Below, in pieces: positions 55,096 to 64,000 of a stretch of DNA of 64,000 nucleotides (the stretch's first letter is position 1; every line of letters begins with the position of its first letter). This DNA comes from Chitinivorax tropicus (GTDB taxonomy: Bacteria > Pseudomonadota > Gammaproteobacteria > Burkholderiales > SCOH01). The translations under genes and the position numbers were made by a program. The stretch covers positions 62,001 through 126,000 of the forward strand of contig NZ_JACHHY010000009.1 of assembly GCF_014202905.1 (NCBI RefSeq), written 5' to 3'. The notes beneath the pieces were generated by a model. That model did no database searches and was not told the origin of the DNA. It was given only the letters and a program-made list of their open reading frames with translations.

Positions 55096-55683
55096 TCAGG
55101 CGGGGCGCCAAGCCACACGGCATGGCGAGCCACTCGTCCCCACCAACCGCAACGGCCATGCGATCAGCTCACCGCCAGGGCCAACCTTGGCCGCTGCATC
55201 TGGCTGCAGGTCTTCGACCAGGAATTTGCCATGCGCTGCCAAGGTTCGATGAAAATAAAACATATCCTGCCCGACGATGCCTGGCGCTCCATCCAGCACC
55301 CAGACCGGCTCTGGGCCAGCCAGCAAGGCATGGAACTGCTCGAATGACAACCGTGCCTGCGGGCGGAACCGGATGAACAGCATATGCGGCCCAGCTGCCC
55401 GATATTCAACCGATACATCGTGCAGCCCCACTTCGACCCAATGATAGGGGCCGACCAACCAATCCAACTCAACGTGCTCCAGCGTTTTGCCACTGGGGAT
55501 GAAATGGCGTGGTGCATCGATGTGGGTACCCGTTTGCGTCCCCATGCAAAGCTGGGTGACGCAATAACCCTGCTCTGTGACATCGCACCAGGGGGTCACC
55601 TCGAATGCCGGGTCGGCATACACCGCCTCGCGATAGATAGGCAGGTCTCTATCCATGGGGCGGGTCAGATCCAACCAGCTCAT
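55096..55683 (-). CDS. Cyclase/kynurenine formamidase-like hydrolase
   Basis: 195 residues of the metal-dependent cyclase (KynB-like) family. The metal motif HxGTHxDxPxH is seen as [14 protein letters not shown], and the N-terminus [18 protein letters not shown] aligns with LTxPLxxxxPxWPG. The C-terminal EDLQPDA replaces the usual glu motif LxxLxxLP. Start at ATG 55683 overlaps the nudJ stop by 4 bp. The substrate is unknown; kynurenine formamide is one possibility. Confidence 0.8.
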   Translation of the reverse strand: MSWLDLTRPMDRDLPIYREAVYADPAFEVTPWCDVTEQGYCVTQLCMGTQTGTHIDAPRHFIPSGKTLEHVELDWLVGPYHWVEVGLHDVSVEYRAAGPHMLFIRFRPQARLSFEQFHALLAGPEPVWVLDGAPGIVGQDMFYFHRTLAAHGKFLVEDLQPDAAAKVGPGGELIAWPLRLVGTSGSPCRVAWRPA

Positions 55684-56141
55684 GATGGCAGCAGCGTGGT
55701 CAACACGCTGAGCGGGTAGCGCCGGCCAGACAGGTAGTCCTCCACACAACGCAGCACCAGCGGGCTGCGATGCTGATCTGCACAGGCTTGGATCTCGTCC
55801 CATGTCATCCACACCGCTTCGATGATGCCCTCATCCAGCGCTTGCAGGGGGTCATGGCTCAACAGCTCACCACAGAACGCAAAGCGCAGATAGGTCAATT
55901 CGGCCTCCGGCACGGGCATCAGATACACCCCGAGCAAAGCCTGGGGCTGAAACTGCCAGGCTGTCTCTTCGCGGGTTTCGCGCTGGCAAGCGGCGGGCAG
56001 CGACTCCCCCTCATCAAGATGACCCGCTGGCTGGTTGAAACGGATGCCATGCGCCGTCTGCTCTTTCACCAACAGAAAGCGGCCATCGCGTTCGATGACC
56101 GCCGCCACCGTGACATTGGGCTTCCATCTCACCTCAGTCAT
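55680..56141 (-). CDS. nudJ: Nudix hydrolase NudJ
   Basis: 153 residues. The Nudix box GX5EX7REUXEEXGU is GHLDEGESLPAACQRETREE followed by TAWQF. Start MTEVRWKPNVTVAAVIERDG and AHGIRFNQPAGHLD match NudJ (thiamine-pyrophosphate, HMP-PP and dNTP phosphatase). Neighbourhood with mnmA matches enterobacteria and supports the symbol. First gene of the nudJ-cyclase-mnmA unit. Confidence 0.85.
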   Translation of the reverse strand: MTEVRWKPNVTVAAVIERDGRFLLVKEQTAHGIRFNQPAGHLDEGESLPAACQRETREETAWQFQPQALLGVYLMPVPEAELTYLRFAFCGELLSHDPLQALDEGIIEAVWMTWDEIQACADQHRSPLVLRCVEDYLSGRRYPLSVLTTLLPS

Positions 56142-56153
56142 GCGCCCCTACCC

Positions 56154-56699
56154 TCATTGGCCTGGTTGTTGATACTGGGCATGCCTTGCCTGTTTGGCAT
56201 AGTTCTGATAGGCAGGAATGGCAATGGCGGCCACGATGCCGAGCAGCGCAATCAGCGGGAAGACCAGGGCAACGAATACCGTGCCTTTGCTGTGTTTCTC
56301 GGCGGGTGGGCCATATTGGTTCGGCCCCGTGTCGCCTGCTTTGAACACGAACAGTAGGTTGATCAACGGCACAAACACCATCAATGCCGCCCAGCCGCTC
56401 CAGCCCATATCATGGCAACGGCGCCGGGTGACGATCAATGACATGATCACCAGCGCCGACCAACCCAGCACAGCAACCAAACCGCCCAGAAAGGGACCAA
56501 AACTGCTGGTGGCCAACCCACTGAGTACGCCGAAAGGCACCACCACCAGAAAATAATTGGCTGTCTGAAATGCCAGATAGCGGATACGACCAATCCGACC
56601 GCGCAGGGAAAACAGACTGGGCTGATAGGTTTCATCCACCTGTCTGTCCACAGCCACATTGGGTGCCTGATAGGGATTCACGCCGCCAAGCTCAGCCAT
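56154..56699 (-). CDS. DUF805 membrane protein with pilin-like C-terminal segment
   Basis: 181 residues. The DUF805 part has SLRGRIGRIRYLAFQ, helices FLVVVPFGVLSGLATSSFG and LVAVLGWSALVIMSLIV, the motif RRRCHDMGWSGW and LLFVFKAGDTGPNQYGPP. After this domain a further hydrophobic segment IALLGIVAAIAIPAYQNYAKQAR appears, read in pieces LLGIVAAIAIPAYQNYAKQ, which strongly resembles the N-terminal helix of type IV pilins (IIGILAAIAIPAYQ). Function is unknown. It ends 12 bp before nudJ and is probably in the same transcript. Confidence 0.8.
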   Translation of the reverse strand: MAELGGVNPYQAPNVAVDRQVDETYQPSLFSLRGRIGRIRYLAFQTANYFLVVVPFGVLSGLATSSFGPFLGGLVAVLGWSALVIMSLIVTRRRCHDMGWSGWAALMVFVPLINLLFVFKAGDTGPNQYGPPAEKHSKGTVFVALVFPLIALLGIVAAIAIPAYQNYAKQARHAQYQQPGQ

Positions 56700-56841
56700 C
56701 TACGACCTCATGTCCGTTGATTTTTAAGTCGCCCATTTTATTGTATAAGCAGGTAAAGCGCGATAACACCTCACCCTCAAGTGCTGCCGCCCAACCAACA
56801 CCACCAACGAACGGCCACAACATTTACCAAACCGACCCATC

Positions 56842-57708
56842 ATGCTGCTGACCTTCCCGATCTACCTGAGCTGCCTGCTGCTGGCGCTGACCATTGCCTG
56901 GTGCTTGCTTGCACCGCCCACCCACGCCGCATTCCACGCCATACGCTGGGCTGGTGTCAGTTTGACCAGCCTGAGCGGCTGGTTGGCAGGTTTGATCACC
57001 CCAATCGGGCTTCTATCATTATTGGGCCTTGCCGTGCTCATGGCGGCCAGGGCGCGCTGCCGAATGGCTTGGCATCGAAACATGTTGACGACGCTTGCTG
57101 TATTGGCCGCCCTTGCCATGGCATTGCATATGCTGCCCGGCTTTGAGCGGGTCGTCATCTTTCATGGCATCTTGAGCGAGGGCAGCACCCCTGCGCGCAT
57201 CAGTTGGACTTTGGATAAAGCACTGGCAGGGTTGATGCTATTCGGCCTGTACGTGCCCAGCACGGCCCCACGTCCAGCCAAAACCTGGCTGATATTCGCC
57301 ATCTCGCTCATGTTGGGCATCTTGATGTTGGGTGTATTCAGTGGAATGTTGAATTGGTCGCCTAAAACCATCAACCAGGTGGCGCTGCACTGGCTGTTCG
57401 GCAACCTGTTTCTGACCACCTTTGCCGAAGAAGTCGTCTTTCGCCATTGGCTGCAGAACAGCCTGGCCCATCACCTCGCCCACAGACGATTCGGCACACC
57501 CATGAGCATTGCCCTGGCCGGGGTTGCCTTTGGTGTCGCACACCTTGCCGGAGGGCCATTGTATGCGCTGCTGGCCACGCTGGCGGGTTGCGCCTACGGC
57601 TTGGTCTATGCCACATTCCCGAGCCGATGGTCACCAGTGCTGGCGCACACGGCCTTCAACAGCCTGCACTTTTTTCTGTTGACCTATCCGTTGTCAGCGG
57701 GTAATTAG
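56842..57708 (+). CDS. CPBP family intramembrane metalloprotease
   Basis: 288 residues with about eight hydrophobic helices. The CPBP (Abi) motifs are in the C-terminal half: EExxxR as FAEEVVFRHWLQN, FGVAHLAGG, and the last HxxxN as AHTAFNSLHFF. Members cleave CAAX-like or other substrates in the membrane or act in bacteriocin immunity. ATG 56842 starts with a clear first helix. No substrate is apparent in the neighbourhood. Confidence 0.85.
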   Translation: MLLTFPIYLSCLLLALTIAWCLLAPPTHAAFHAIRWAGVSLTSLSGWLAGLITPIGLLSLLGLAVLMAARARCRMAWHRNMLTTLAVLAALAMALHMLPGFERVVIFHGILSEGSTPARISWTLDKALAGLMLFGLYVPSTAPRPAKTWLIFAISLMLGILMLGVFSGMLNWSPKTINQVALHWLFGNLFLTTFAEEVVFRHWLQNSLAHHLAHRRFGTPMSIALAGVAFGVAHLAGGPLYALLATLAGCAYGLVYATFPSRWSPVLAHTAFNSLHFFLLTYPLSAGN

Positions 57709-57829
57709 ATCCGTTGGCAGGGTTTCCTTGGTGCCTGCCCGCTGTAAAGCAAAGGCGGTCACCCGCCATATGCAGACAAGGTGGATGGCCTACTGGGCTC
57801 TTTGATTGAAAGATCAGGTCGAAAGCACA

Positions 57830-58447
57830 ATGTATTTCTCAGTTCAAGACAACACAGCACAACTTTGTTATCAATTGATGGCGGGGAGCATCGTCCCCAG
57901 GCCGATTGCCTGGATCAGCACCCGCAGCGCGGAGGGTATGGACAATCTGGCGCCCTATTCCTTTTTCACCGTGGCCAGCTGCAACCCGCCGGTGCTGGCC
58001 GTAACGCAGGTCAACCCCAGAGATCGGGCGGCCAAGGACACTCTCAACAACCTAAGCGCCGCTGGGCAATGCGTGGTCAATATCGTCAGCCACGACCAAG
58101 CCGCACTGATGAACGCCAGCTGCGCTGACTACCCGCCAACCATCAGCGAATTCGATGCGCTGGGTATCGCCCGCACAGCAAGCGCCCTGGTTGAACCATG
58201 TGGTGTAGCGGCAGCCCAGGTGCGCTTTGAATGCCGCCTGCGCGAGATCAAACTCATCTCAGCCGAGCCGATGGGTGGCACCATGATGTTATTGGACGTG
58301 CTCGGTATTCATGTCGATGATGCGTTGCTCGACAATGGGCAGATCAATCCAGCCCTGCTGGATGCCATCGGGAAACTGGGTGGCGATGGCTACAGCACCA
58401 CCCGTGATCGCTTTGCCATGTCACGCCCGGTTTATTCAGCTGGCTGA
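57830..58447 (+). CDS. Flavin reductase family (FMN-binding split barrel) protein
   Basis: 205 residues. QLMAGSIVPRPIAWISTRSAEG is the FMN-binding start (read as GSIVPRPIAWISTRS), followed by NLAPYSFFTVASCNPPVLAV and KDTLNNLSAAGQCVVNIVS. It resembles DIM6/NTAB and the YcaC-neighbour flavoproteins. It may be a reductase or an FMN-dependent oxidoreductase with unknown partner. Start ATG 57830 is chosen over an earlier TTG at 57806. Confidence 0.82.
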   Translation: MYFSVQDNTAQLCYQLMAGSIVPRPIAWISTRSAEGMDNLAPYSFFTVASCNPPVLAVTQVNPRDRAAKDTLNNLSAAGQCVVNIVSHDQAALMNASCADYPPTISEFDALGIARTASALVEPCGVAAAQVRFECRLREIKLISAEPMGGTMMLLDVLGIHVDDALLDNGQINPALLDAIGKLGGDGYSTTRDRFAMSRPVYSAG

Positions 58448-58643
58448 GAGCGGCCCACACCTTGGCGGATCAGCACAGTGCAGAGTGCCAGCCAGGCAGC
58501 CGCCGCTGTCCGCCTTGACCCACCCCCATCACAGCAGGATAATTCCGCTTTTCTTTACAAACACTTACCTAAAATCCACGCCATACCTGTGCCTGAAAAC
58601 CTGCCAGCGTATCGTGCGGACAGGTGAAACACTGCTTTTTCCG

Positions 58644-59681
58644 ATGACTGCATCCCCTACTACGCTTCCCCCTCGCCGCTTTGCCATCGCCCCCATGCTG
58701 GATTGGACTGATCGGTTCTACCGCCATTTTGCCCGGCTGATCACACGCCGCACCTGGCTCTATACCGAGATGGTGACCACCGGCGCACTGATCTATGGCG
58801 AACGGGAAAAATTCCTGCGATTCGATGAGATCGAGCATCCGATCGCTATTCAACTGGGTGGCAGCGAGGTGCCCGATCTGGTGACCTGCGCCAAACTGGC
58901 TGCTGATTGGGGATATGACGAGATCAATCTCAATGTCGGCTGCCCATCTGAGCGAGTGCAATCCGGAGCATTTGGCGCCTGCCTGATGGCCGAGCCCTTG
59001 TTGGTGGCGGATTGCCTGAAGGCCATGCAGGATCGGGTCGATATTCCTGTCACCGTCAAGCACCGGATCGGCATCGACAAGATCGAGGAATACGGCTTTC
59101 TACGCGACTTTGTCGGACAGGTGCATGATCGTTCGGGCTGTCAGGTGTTCATCGTCCATGCCCGCAATGCGATATTGAAGGGCCTCTCCCCCAAGGAGAA
59201 TCGAGAGATCCCTCCGTTGAAATATGACTATGTCCATCAGCTGAAGCATGATTTCCCACACCTGGAGATCCTGATCAATGGCGGCATCACCTGCCACGAC
59301 GCCATTGCAAACCACCTGCAGCATGTCGATGGTGTCATGGTGGGCCGCGAGGCATATCACAACCCCTATTGGCTGGCGGAGGTCGATGCACGCTACTATG
59401 GCGATGACCGGCAGGCCCCCAGCCGGTCGGAAGTCATCCATGCCTTCATGCCGTTTGTCGAATCCTGCTTGGCGGACAACGTGCCACTGCCATTCATCAC
59501 CCGCCATATTTTGGGCCTGTTCCAGGGCCAACCTGGCGCCCGCCAGTGGCGTCGGACATTGTCCGATGCGCCAACACTCAGGAAATCCGATGCCAGCGCC
59601 ATCACCCGGGCGCTCGCGGTCATCGAGGCGGTTGGCCGGGCTCACACCCCACCCCCACCGGATACAGCGCCATGCACATAA
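58644..59681 (+). CDS. dusA: tRNA-dihydrouridine synthase A
   Basis: 345 residues, FMN enzyme reducing U20/20a in tRNA. RFAIAPMLDWTDRFYRHFAR at the N-terminus, EMVTTGALIYG, IAIQLGGSEVPDL, catalytic Cys in NVGCPSERVQSGAFGACLM, VKHRIGIDKIEEY, and the C-terminal DusA motif PLPFITRHILGLFQGQPGAR. ATG 58644 starts just before the conserved domain; a much longer upstream frame runs into the previous gene in another frame and is not used. Confidence 0.94.
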   Translation: MTASPTTLPPRRFAIAPMLDWTDRFYRHFARLITRRTWLYTEMVTTGALIYGEREKFLRFDEIEHPIAIQLGGSEVPDLVTCAKLAADWGYDEINLNVGCPSERVQSGAFGACLMAEPLLVADCLKAMQDRVDIPVTVKHRIGIDKIEEYGFLRDFVGQVHDRSGCQVFIVHARNAILKGLSPKENREIPPLKYDYVHQLKHDFPHLEILINGGITCHDAIANHLQHVDGVMVGREAYHNPYWLAEVDARYYGDDRQAPSRSEVIHAFMPFVESCLADNVPLPFITRHILGLFQGQPGARQWRRTLSDAPTLRKSDASAITRALAVIEAVGRAHTPPPPDTAPCT

Positions 59682-59850
59682 GCCAACGGACCTGAAAACC
59701 GGCTTCCGGCAATGGGTTGTTTGAAATCGCACCAGTAGAACCTAAAGTAAAGGTACCACCAGCCGACCCAGCACCCTATGTACATCGCCCCACCCGCCCT
59801 CCTCTCAGGCACGCTCAGCCATCGGCTGAGCGGACATTGCGAGGTTGGGC

Positions 59851-61482
59851 ATGGTCAGTGAGAAAACCAGTGCATTGATCATCGATGATGCGCTGACCGT
59901 GAGACAATCGCTTCGGGCCATTCTCAGCCAGCTAGGCATCACCCGTGCGGAAACCGCCTCGACCATTGGTGAAGCGAGGCGGCGTATCAATTCGACCCAA
60001 TTTGACGTCATCTTGTGCGACTACCATTTTGGTGACGGCACCAGTGGCCAGGAGTTTCTCGAAGAACTGCGCAGAGACGGCAAGCTGTCGCTCTCGACCG
60101 TATTTTTCATGATCACGGCGGAATCCACCTATGAGCGCGTGGTCGCGGTGGCCGAGGTCGCGCCGGATGACTATCTGCTCAAGCCTTTCACCAGTGCCCA
60201 ATTGCACGACAGGCTGGTTCGCGCCGAAAACAAAAAACAGGTGCTGTTGACGATCTACAACAAGATCGAGCGGGGTGACCTCCCTGGCGCAATCAATGCG
60301 GCCAAAGAGCTGCTGGACGTCACCAAGACCTATCGCACCGATGTGATCAGGCTGCTGGCCCATTTGCTGATGGAAACAGGGCGCGTGAATGAGGCCGGCG
60401 AGTTGTACAGCTCTTTGCTGTCCACCCGCACCGTCCCCTGGGCCAAGCTGGGCTTGGCCCGCGTATTCGGCGCCAAAGGGCAGGGTGAGCAAGCGGAAGC
60501 ATTGATGAAATCCATCATCGCGGACAACCACATGTATGTGGATGCCTATGATCAACTGGCCACCCACTTCATCACCCAAGGCCGCGAAGATGAAGCCATG
60601 GCTGTCATGGAAAAAGCGCTGGCGGTCACCCCCCACAATCTGGCACGGCTGCAGCAGGCAGGCCAGATAGCCTATCGCCTGGGTGAACACGGCAAGGCCA
60701 GGGGGTTTCTGGAGCGGGCCGTCGCCCACGGCGGCAATTCCAATCTGCTTGACCCACGTGCTGTCATGTACCTGGCCATTTCCTGCTACGCCGAAGGCAA
60801 ACAGCGCGAAGCCGAGAAAATGGTGCATCTGCTCACCGGGCTGGCAGAGCGCGAGCCATCCTATGAGCGGCGGATGCTGCTCGTCTTGAGCAACGCCGCG
60901 CGTGCTTGGGCGATTGGCAAGCCTGACCAGGCTGTTTTCGTCTTGAAGGAGATCGGCAATCATATCCTGACACCAGAGCTGACTTTTGAGCTGGCGGTGG
61001 ACTTCCTGTCCGTATGTGCCCGCATGGCCTCGGGAGAAACAGCGGTGCTGGATTGGGCCAATTTCATCGTCAAACGCTTTGCCGTGGCCCGCGCCGCCAG
61101 TGAAAAGATGGAAATTGCCGTCAAGCAATCCAAAGAGCTGACCGGGGTCGTGCAGTTCATCTCTCAGGAAATCAACCAACTGGCCAGCCAAGGCGCCATG
61201 CTGGTCGTCCAACATAAGCTGTCAGAGGCAGCCGATCACCTGTACACCCACGCTATCGAAACCTGGAATGCACGGCTGCTGCTGGCCGCCGCCAATGCCT
61301 GCCTGCGTTGCGCCAAGGCTGACCTGGAGGACAGCTATCGCCTGGGTCATGCGGAAAAATGCGTGGAGATATTGGTGGCGCAGCGCTATGAGCCGGAAAC
61401 GGTCGATCAATTGATCACCGAACTCCGCGCTGTCCGTGATCAAATCCAGCGCAAAGACCAGAACACGCCACCAACAGCTTGA
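59851..61482 (+). CDS. Response regulator with TPR effector domain
   Basis: 543 residues. Receiver domain at 1-125: phospho-acceptor Asp in VILCDYHFGDG, the acidic pair in ALIIDDALTVR, the Thr in FFMITAES, and Lys in DDYLLKPF. Residues about 130-520 are TPR-like helical repeats (LARVFGAKGQGEQAEALM, YDQLATHFITQGREDEAMAVM), with no DNA-binding or enzymatic domain. So it likely signals by protein contact. ATG 59851 has GAGG upstream. It overlaps recG by 4 bp, so recG translation is coupled to it. No kinase gene lies in the window. Confidence 0.87.
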   Translation: MVSEKTSALIIDDALTVRQSLRAILSQLGITRAETASTIGEARRRINSTQFDVILCDYHFGDGTSGQEFLEELRRDGKLSLSTVFFMITAESTYERVVAVAEVAPDDYLLKPFTSAQLHDRLVRAENKKQVLLTIYNKIERGDLPGAINAAKELLDVTKTYRTDVIRLLAHLLMETGRVNEAGELYSSLLSTRTVPWAKLGLARVFGAKGQGEQAEALMKSIIADNHMYVDAYDQLATHFITQGREDEAMAVMEKALAVTPHNLARLQQAGQIAYRLGEHGKARGFLERAVAHGGNSNLLDPRAVMYLAISCYAEGKQREAEKMVHLLTGLAEREPSYERRMLLVLSNAARAWAIGKPDQAVFVLKEIGNHILTPELTFELAVDFLSVCARMASGETAVLDWANFIVKRFAVARAASEKMEIAVKQSKELTGVVQFISQEINQLASQGAMLVVQHKLSEAADHLYTHAIETWNARLLLAAANACLRCAKADLEDSYRLGHAEKCVEILVAQRYEPETVDQLITELRAVRDQIQRKDQNTPPTA

Positions 61483-63560
61483 TCAGTCGTCGGCAATTCG
61501 GCAACATTACTGCTGTGAATACCTCCAGCACACCAACCGATCTGCCCGTCACATCCGCTGCCGTCCTTCAACGGCTGGCCAAGCTGGGCATCCACCGCCG
61601 CTTTGATTTGATCCTGCATCTGCCATTGCGGTATGAAGACGAAACCCATCTCTATCCCATTGCGGACGCGCCCCTTGGCGAGACAGTGCTGGTCGAGGGC
61701 GAGGTGACCCATCACGAGATCAGCTATCGCCCTCGGCGGCAATTGGTCTGCCAAGTGAGAGAGGGCGAATCCGTCCTGCATGTCCGCTTTCTGAATTTCT
61801 ACCCGAGCCAAGTCAAACAGTTTGCGGTCGGCAACCGGGTGCGCCTACTGGGAGAGATCCGCCACGGCTTTTTCGGAGCTGAGATGGTGCACCCCAAGGT
61901 CAGAGTGGTCACGGATGGTACCAGCCTGGCGGAAGCCTTGACGCCAGTCTATCCCACCACGGCGGGCCTCACACAACCCTCACTACGCAAGCTGATCGCC
62001 AGCGCAATGGGCACCAGTGAACTCAGCGACACGCTACCATCCGCCACCCTTGACGCACTGAACCTGCCTGCCTTCGACGGCTCGGTGCGGCTGTTGCACA
62101 ACCCACCACCCGATGTCCCGCAACGCGCCCTGACCGAGCGGGAACACCCGGCCTGGCAGCGGCTGAAGTTCGATGAACTGCTGGCTCAGCAACTGTCGAT
62201 GCGGACAGCGTATCGGGCGCGGCGTGACAAATCAGCGCCAGTATTGACCAGCCCAGGCACACTGGCCAGACAGCTGCTCGCTGGCCTGCCATTTGGCCTG
62301 ACTGGCGCACAGCAACGGGTCCTCACAGAGATCAGCCAGGATCTGGCCCGCCCCTACCCCATGCAACGACTACTGCAGGGTGACGTGGGTAGCGGCAAGA
62401 CCATCGTAGCCGCGCTGGCGGCCTTGCACGCCATCGAGGCAGGGTATCAGGCGGCGTTGATGGCGCCCACGGAGATTCTGGCAGAGCAGCACTTCCTCAA
62501 GCTTTCAGCCTGGCTGGCCCCTTTGGGGATCGAGGTCGCCTGGTTGGCTGGCAGTCTGCGTAAATCCGAGAAGAGCAAGCAACTGGACCGTGTCGCCAGC
62601 GGTGAAGCCAAGCTCGCCATCGGCACCCATGCACTGTTTCAGGAGCAAGTCACCTTTGAGCAATTAGGGCTGGCAATTGTCGATGAGCAGCATCGGTTCG
62701 GTGTCCACCAGCGCTTGGCCTTACGCGCCAAGGGCCATAGCCCACATCAGCTGATGATGAGCGCCACGCCGATCCCCCGCACCTTATCCATGAGCTATTA
62801 CGCCGATCTGGACGTATCGGTGATCGATGAGCTACCACCAGGCCGCACCCCCATTGTCACCAAGCTGGTGTCAGAGGCCCGGCGTGATGAAATCATCGAA
62901 CGGGTCCGGATGAAATGCCAGGAAGGCAGGCAAGCCTACTGGGTGTGTCCGCTGATTGAAGAATCCGAAGCCCTGCAGCTGCAGACCGCCTTGGATACCC
63001 ATGCCGTCTTATCCGAATCGCTCGCAGAATTAAAGGTAGGCTTGGTTCATGGGCGGATGAAGGCCGCCGAAAAGGCAGCGGTCATGGCTGCGTTCAAAGC
63101 CAACGAGATCCATCTGCTAGTGGCCACCACAGTCATCGAGGTCGGGGTGGATGTCCCAAATGCCAGTTTGATGGTCATCGAGCACGCCGAGCGCATGGGG
63201 CTTTCCCAACTGCACCAGCTGCGGGGCCGCGTGGGACGAGGCGCGGCGGAAAGCACTTGCATCCTGCTCTATACCACGCCGTTGTCTGATACCGCCAAAG
63301 CCCGGCTGAAGGTCATCTATGAAAACACCGATGGCTTTGAGATCGCACGCCAGGATTTGCACCTGCGGGGCCCAGGGGAATTTCTGGGGGCGCGTCAGTC
63401 AGGGGCACCGATGCTTCGCTTTGCCGATCTGGAAAAGGATGTAGAACTGCTGGAGGCTGCGCAGGCAACAGCTGAGAGGCTGCTCGATCAAGCACCATCG
63501 GTCGCTACAGCCCATCTGTCGCGATGGCTGGGCAGCAAAACGGATCTGCTCAAGGTCTGA
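61479..63560 (+). CDS. recG: ATP-dependent DNA helicase RecG
   Basis: Fork-reversing helicase. 693 residues, the same length as E. coli RecG. Wedge/OB part at about 60-160 (HLPLRYEDETHLYPI), helicase motif I GDVGSGKT, Ia APTEILAEQH, II DEQHRFG, III SATPIPRT, and motif VI QLRGRVGRG, then the RecG C-terminal DLHLRGPGEFLGARQSG. The TTG at 61479 overlaps the previous stop. A GTG at 61515 is an alternative; the N-terminal GxG of other RecG proteins is not evident with either. Confidence 0.96.
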   Translation: MISRRQFGNITAVNTSSTPTDLPVTSAAVLQRLAKLGIHRRFDLILHLPLRYEDETHLYPIADAPLGETVLVEGEVTHHEISYRPRRQLVCQVREGESVLHVRFLNFYPSQVKQFAVGNRVRLLGEIRHGFFGAEMVHPKVRVVTDGTSLAEALTPVYPTTAGLTQPSLRKLIASAMGTSELSDTLPSATLDALNLPAFDGSVRLLHNPPPDVPQRALTEREHPAWQRLKFDELLAQQLSMRTAYRARRDKSAPVLTSPGTLARQLLAGLPFGLTGAQQRVLTEISQDLARPYPMQRLLQGDVGSGKTIVAALAALHAIEAGYQAALMAPTEILAEQHFLKLSAWLAPLGIEVAWLAGSLRKSEKSKQLDRVASGEAKLAIGTHALFQEQVTFEQLGLAIVDEQHRFGVHQRLALRAKGHSPHQLMMSATPIPRTLSMSYYADLDVSVIDELPPGRTPIVTKLVSEARRDEIIERVRMKCQEGRQAYWVCPLIEESEALQLQTALDTHAVLSESLAELKVGLVHGRMKAAEKAAVMAAFKANEIHLLVATTVIEVGVDVPNASLMVIEHAERMGLSQLHQLRGRVGRGAAESTCILLYTTPLSDTAKARLKVIYENTDGFEIARQDLHLRGPGEFLGARQSGAPMLRFADLEKDVELLEAAQATAERLLDQAPSVATAHLSRWLGSKTDLLKV

Positions 63561-63683
63561 CTAGGCTGGGTCGGTCGGCGCACCCTCCACCTGGCCTGCC
63601 AGGGAGGAATCGTTTGCGGAAGCCATACAGGCGTCACAACAGGGCGACATCTGCCGCCCCTTGTCATGCACACCGCCATGCCA

Positions 63684-64000
63684 TCATGCAGCCTTGGCGG
63701 GTTTGACCAGGCTGATCAACTTGCCAACCACGGTCACCACGGCCAGGCAAACGGCACCCGCCACGACACCAACGACCGCATCCAGCACCGACGAGGTAAC
63801 CCCTCCCAGCACCGGCCCCACCACCGCAACCGTTCCAGCTGCTTGCGAGGCATGGTGTATGAAGTCATACACAGCCGGCACACCATGCGCCAAGATGCTG
63901 CCACCCACCATGAACATGGCCACGGTACCCGCCACCGAGAGGAACTTCATCAACATCGGCGCAGCCAACAGCAAGCCCCTACCCAACCCGCCCCACATCG
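63684..64000 (-). CDS. yedI: DUF808 family membrane protein, 5' part beyond the window
   Basis: The last about 105 codons of a YedI-like integral membrane protein: GRGLLLAAPMLMKFLSVAGTVAMFMVGGSILAHGVP matches the conserved end (in pieces: PMLMKFLSVAGTVAMFMVGG), followed by two helices (SSVLDAVVGVVAGAVCLAVV) and a basic tail. The start codon is outside the window, because the reading frame stays open through 64000. Function is unknown. Confidence 0.82.
   Translation of the reverse strand, partial: MWGGLGRGLLLAAPMLMKFLSVAGTVAMFMVGGSILAHGVPAVYDFIHHASQAAGTVAVVGPVLGGVTSSVLDAVVGVVAGAVCLAVVTVVGKLISLVKPAKAA

Noticed and set aside
59932-61215. 427-codon open frame antisense to the response regulator gene
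   Set aside because: Shadow of a well-supported gene; His/Gln/Gly-rich composition.

Overview
The window looks like chromosome of a betaproteobacterium, probably Neisseriales/Burkholderiales-like. The reasons are a DUF1631 gene, the uvrA-yajR-ssb order, RdgC, a Burkholderia-type lipase with its foldase, a clade-I-type nos cluster and YebC. No tRNA or rRNA genes, complete insertion sequence, integrase or CRISPR array was seen.

Layout. Positions 1-2230 (minus strand) hold an ilvGM operon with a small leader peptide (IlvL) and attenuator not annotated before in this window. A DUF1631 gene (2398-4860) follows. The minus-strand unit aroF-(exported protein)-tyrA (4928-7249) makes aromatic amino acids, and pheA is nearby at 17655-18725. 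A decayed TonB-receptor fragment precedes the nitrous oxide reductase cluster nosR-D-F-Y-L, an antisense cytochrome c and nosZ (8241-16944). Both nos transcription units have an FNR/DNR-type box spaced from a -10 element as in class II promoters. Next come LOG, pheA, guaB, a secreted phosphodiesterase with a hemopexin propeller, a TPR-GGDEF protein, uvrA, yajR and ssb.

Positions about 29812-34390 are the most unusual part. Eight unrelated small genes lie on the same strand, each followed by an attC-like element (TAAC-type left core, imperfect hairpin, GTTAGGC-type right core). This is an integron gene cassette array without an integrase in the window (a CALIN). It carries a DUF6404-like membrane protein, a macro-domain protein, an M23 peptidase without signal peptide, a cytochrome-b-like membrane protein, a VOC protein, two orphans and an antibiotic-biosynthesis-monooxygenase-fold protein. 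Several attC sites have collapsed or lost a core, so much of the array is probably frozen.

Positions 34569-45449 hold yebC, a three-gene lysine/2-aminoadipate catabolic operon (DUF1338 HglS-like, saccharopine dehydrogenase-like, ALDH7-like), lipase plus foldase, MltB, a VanZ-like protein, a PliI-type lysozyme inhibitor, an HD (ppGpp-hydrolase-like) protein and a conserved CxxC protein. Positions 45610-64000 hold rdgC, a large Pls/PosA-type single-module NRPS (adenylation-carrier-membrane-hexapeptide-repeat protein), an AI-2E family transporter, a GST, a membrane diguanylate cyclase, mnmA-cyclase-nudJ-DUF805, a CPBP protease, a flavin reductase, dusA, a response regulator with TPRs, recG, and the end of a DUF808 gene.

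All functional calls come from reading the sequence and remembered family motifs. No database search was run.
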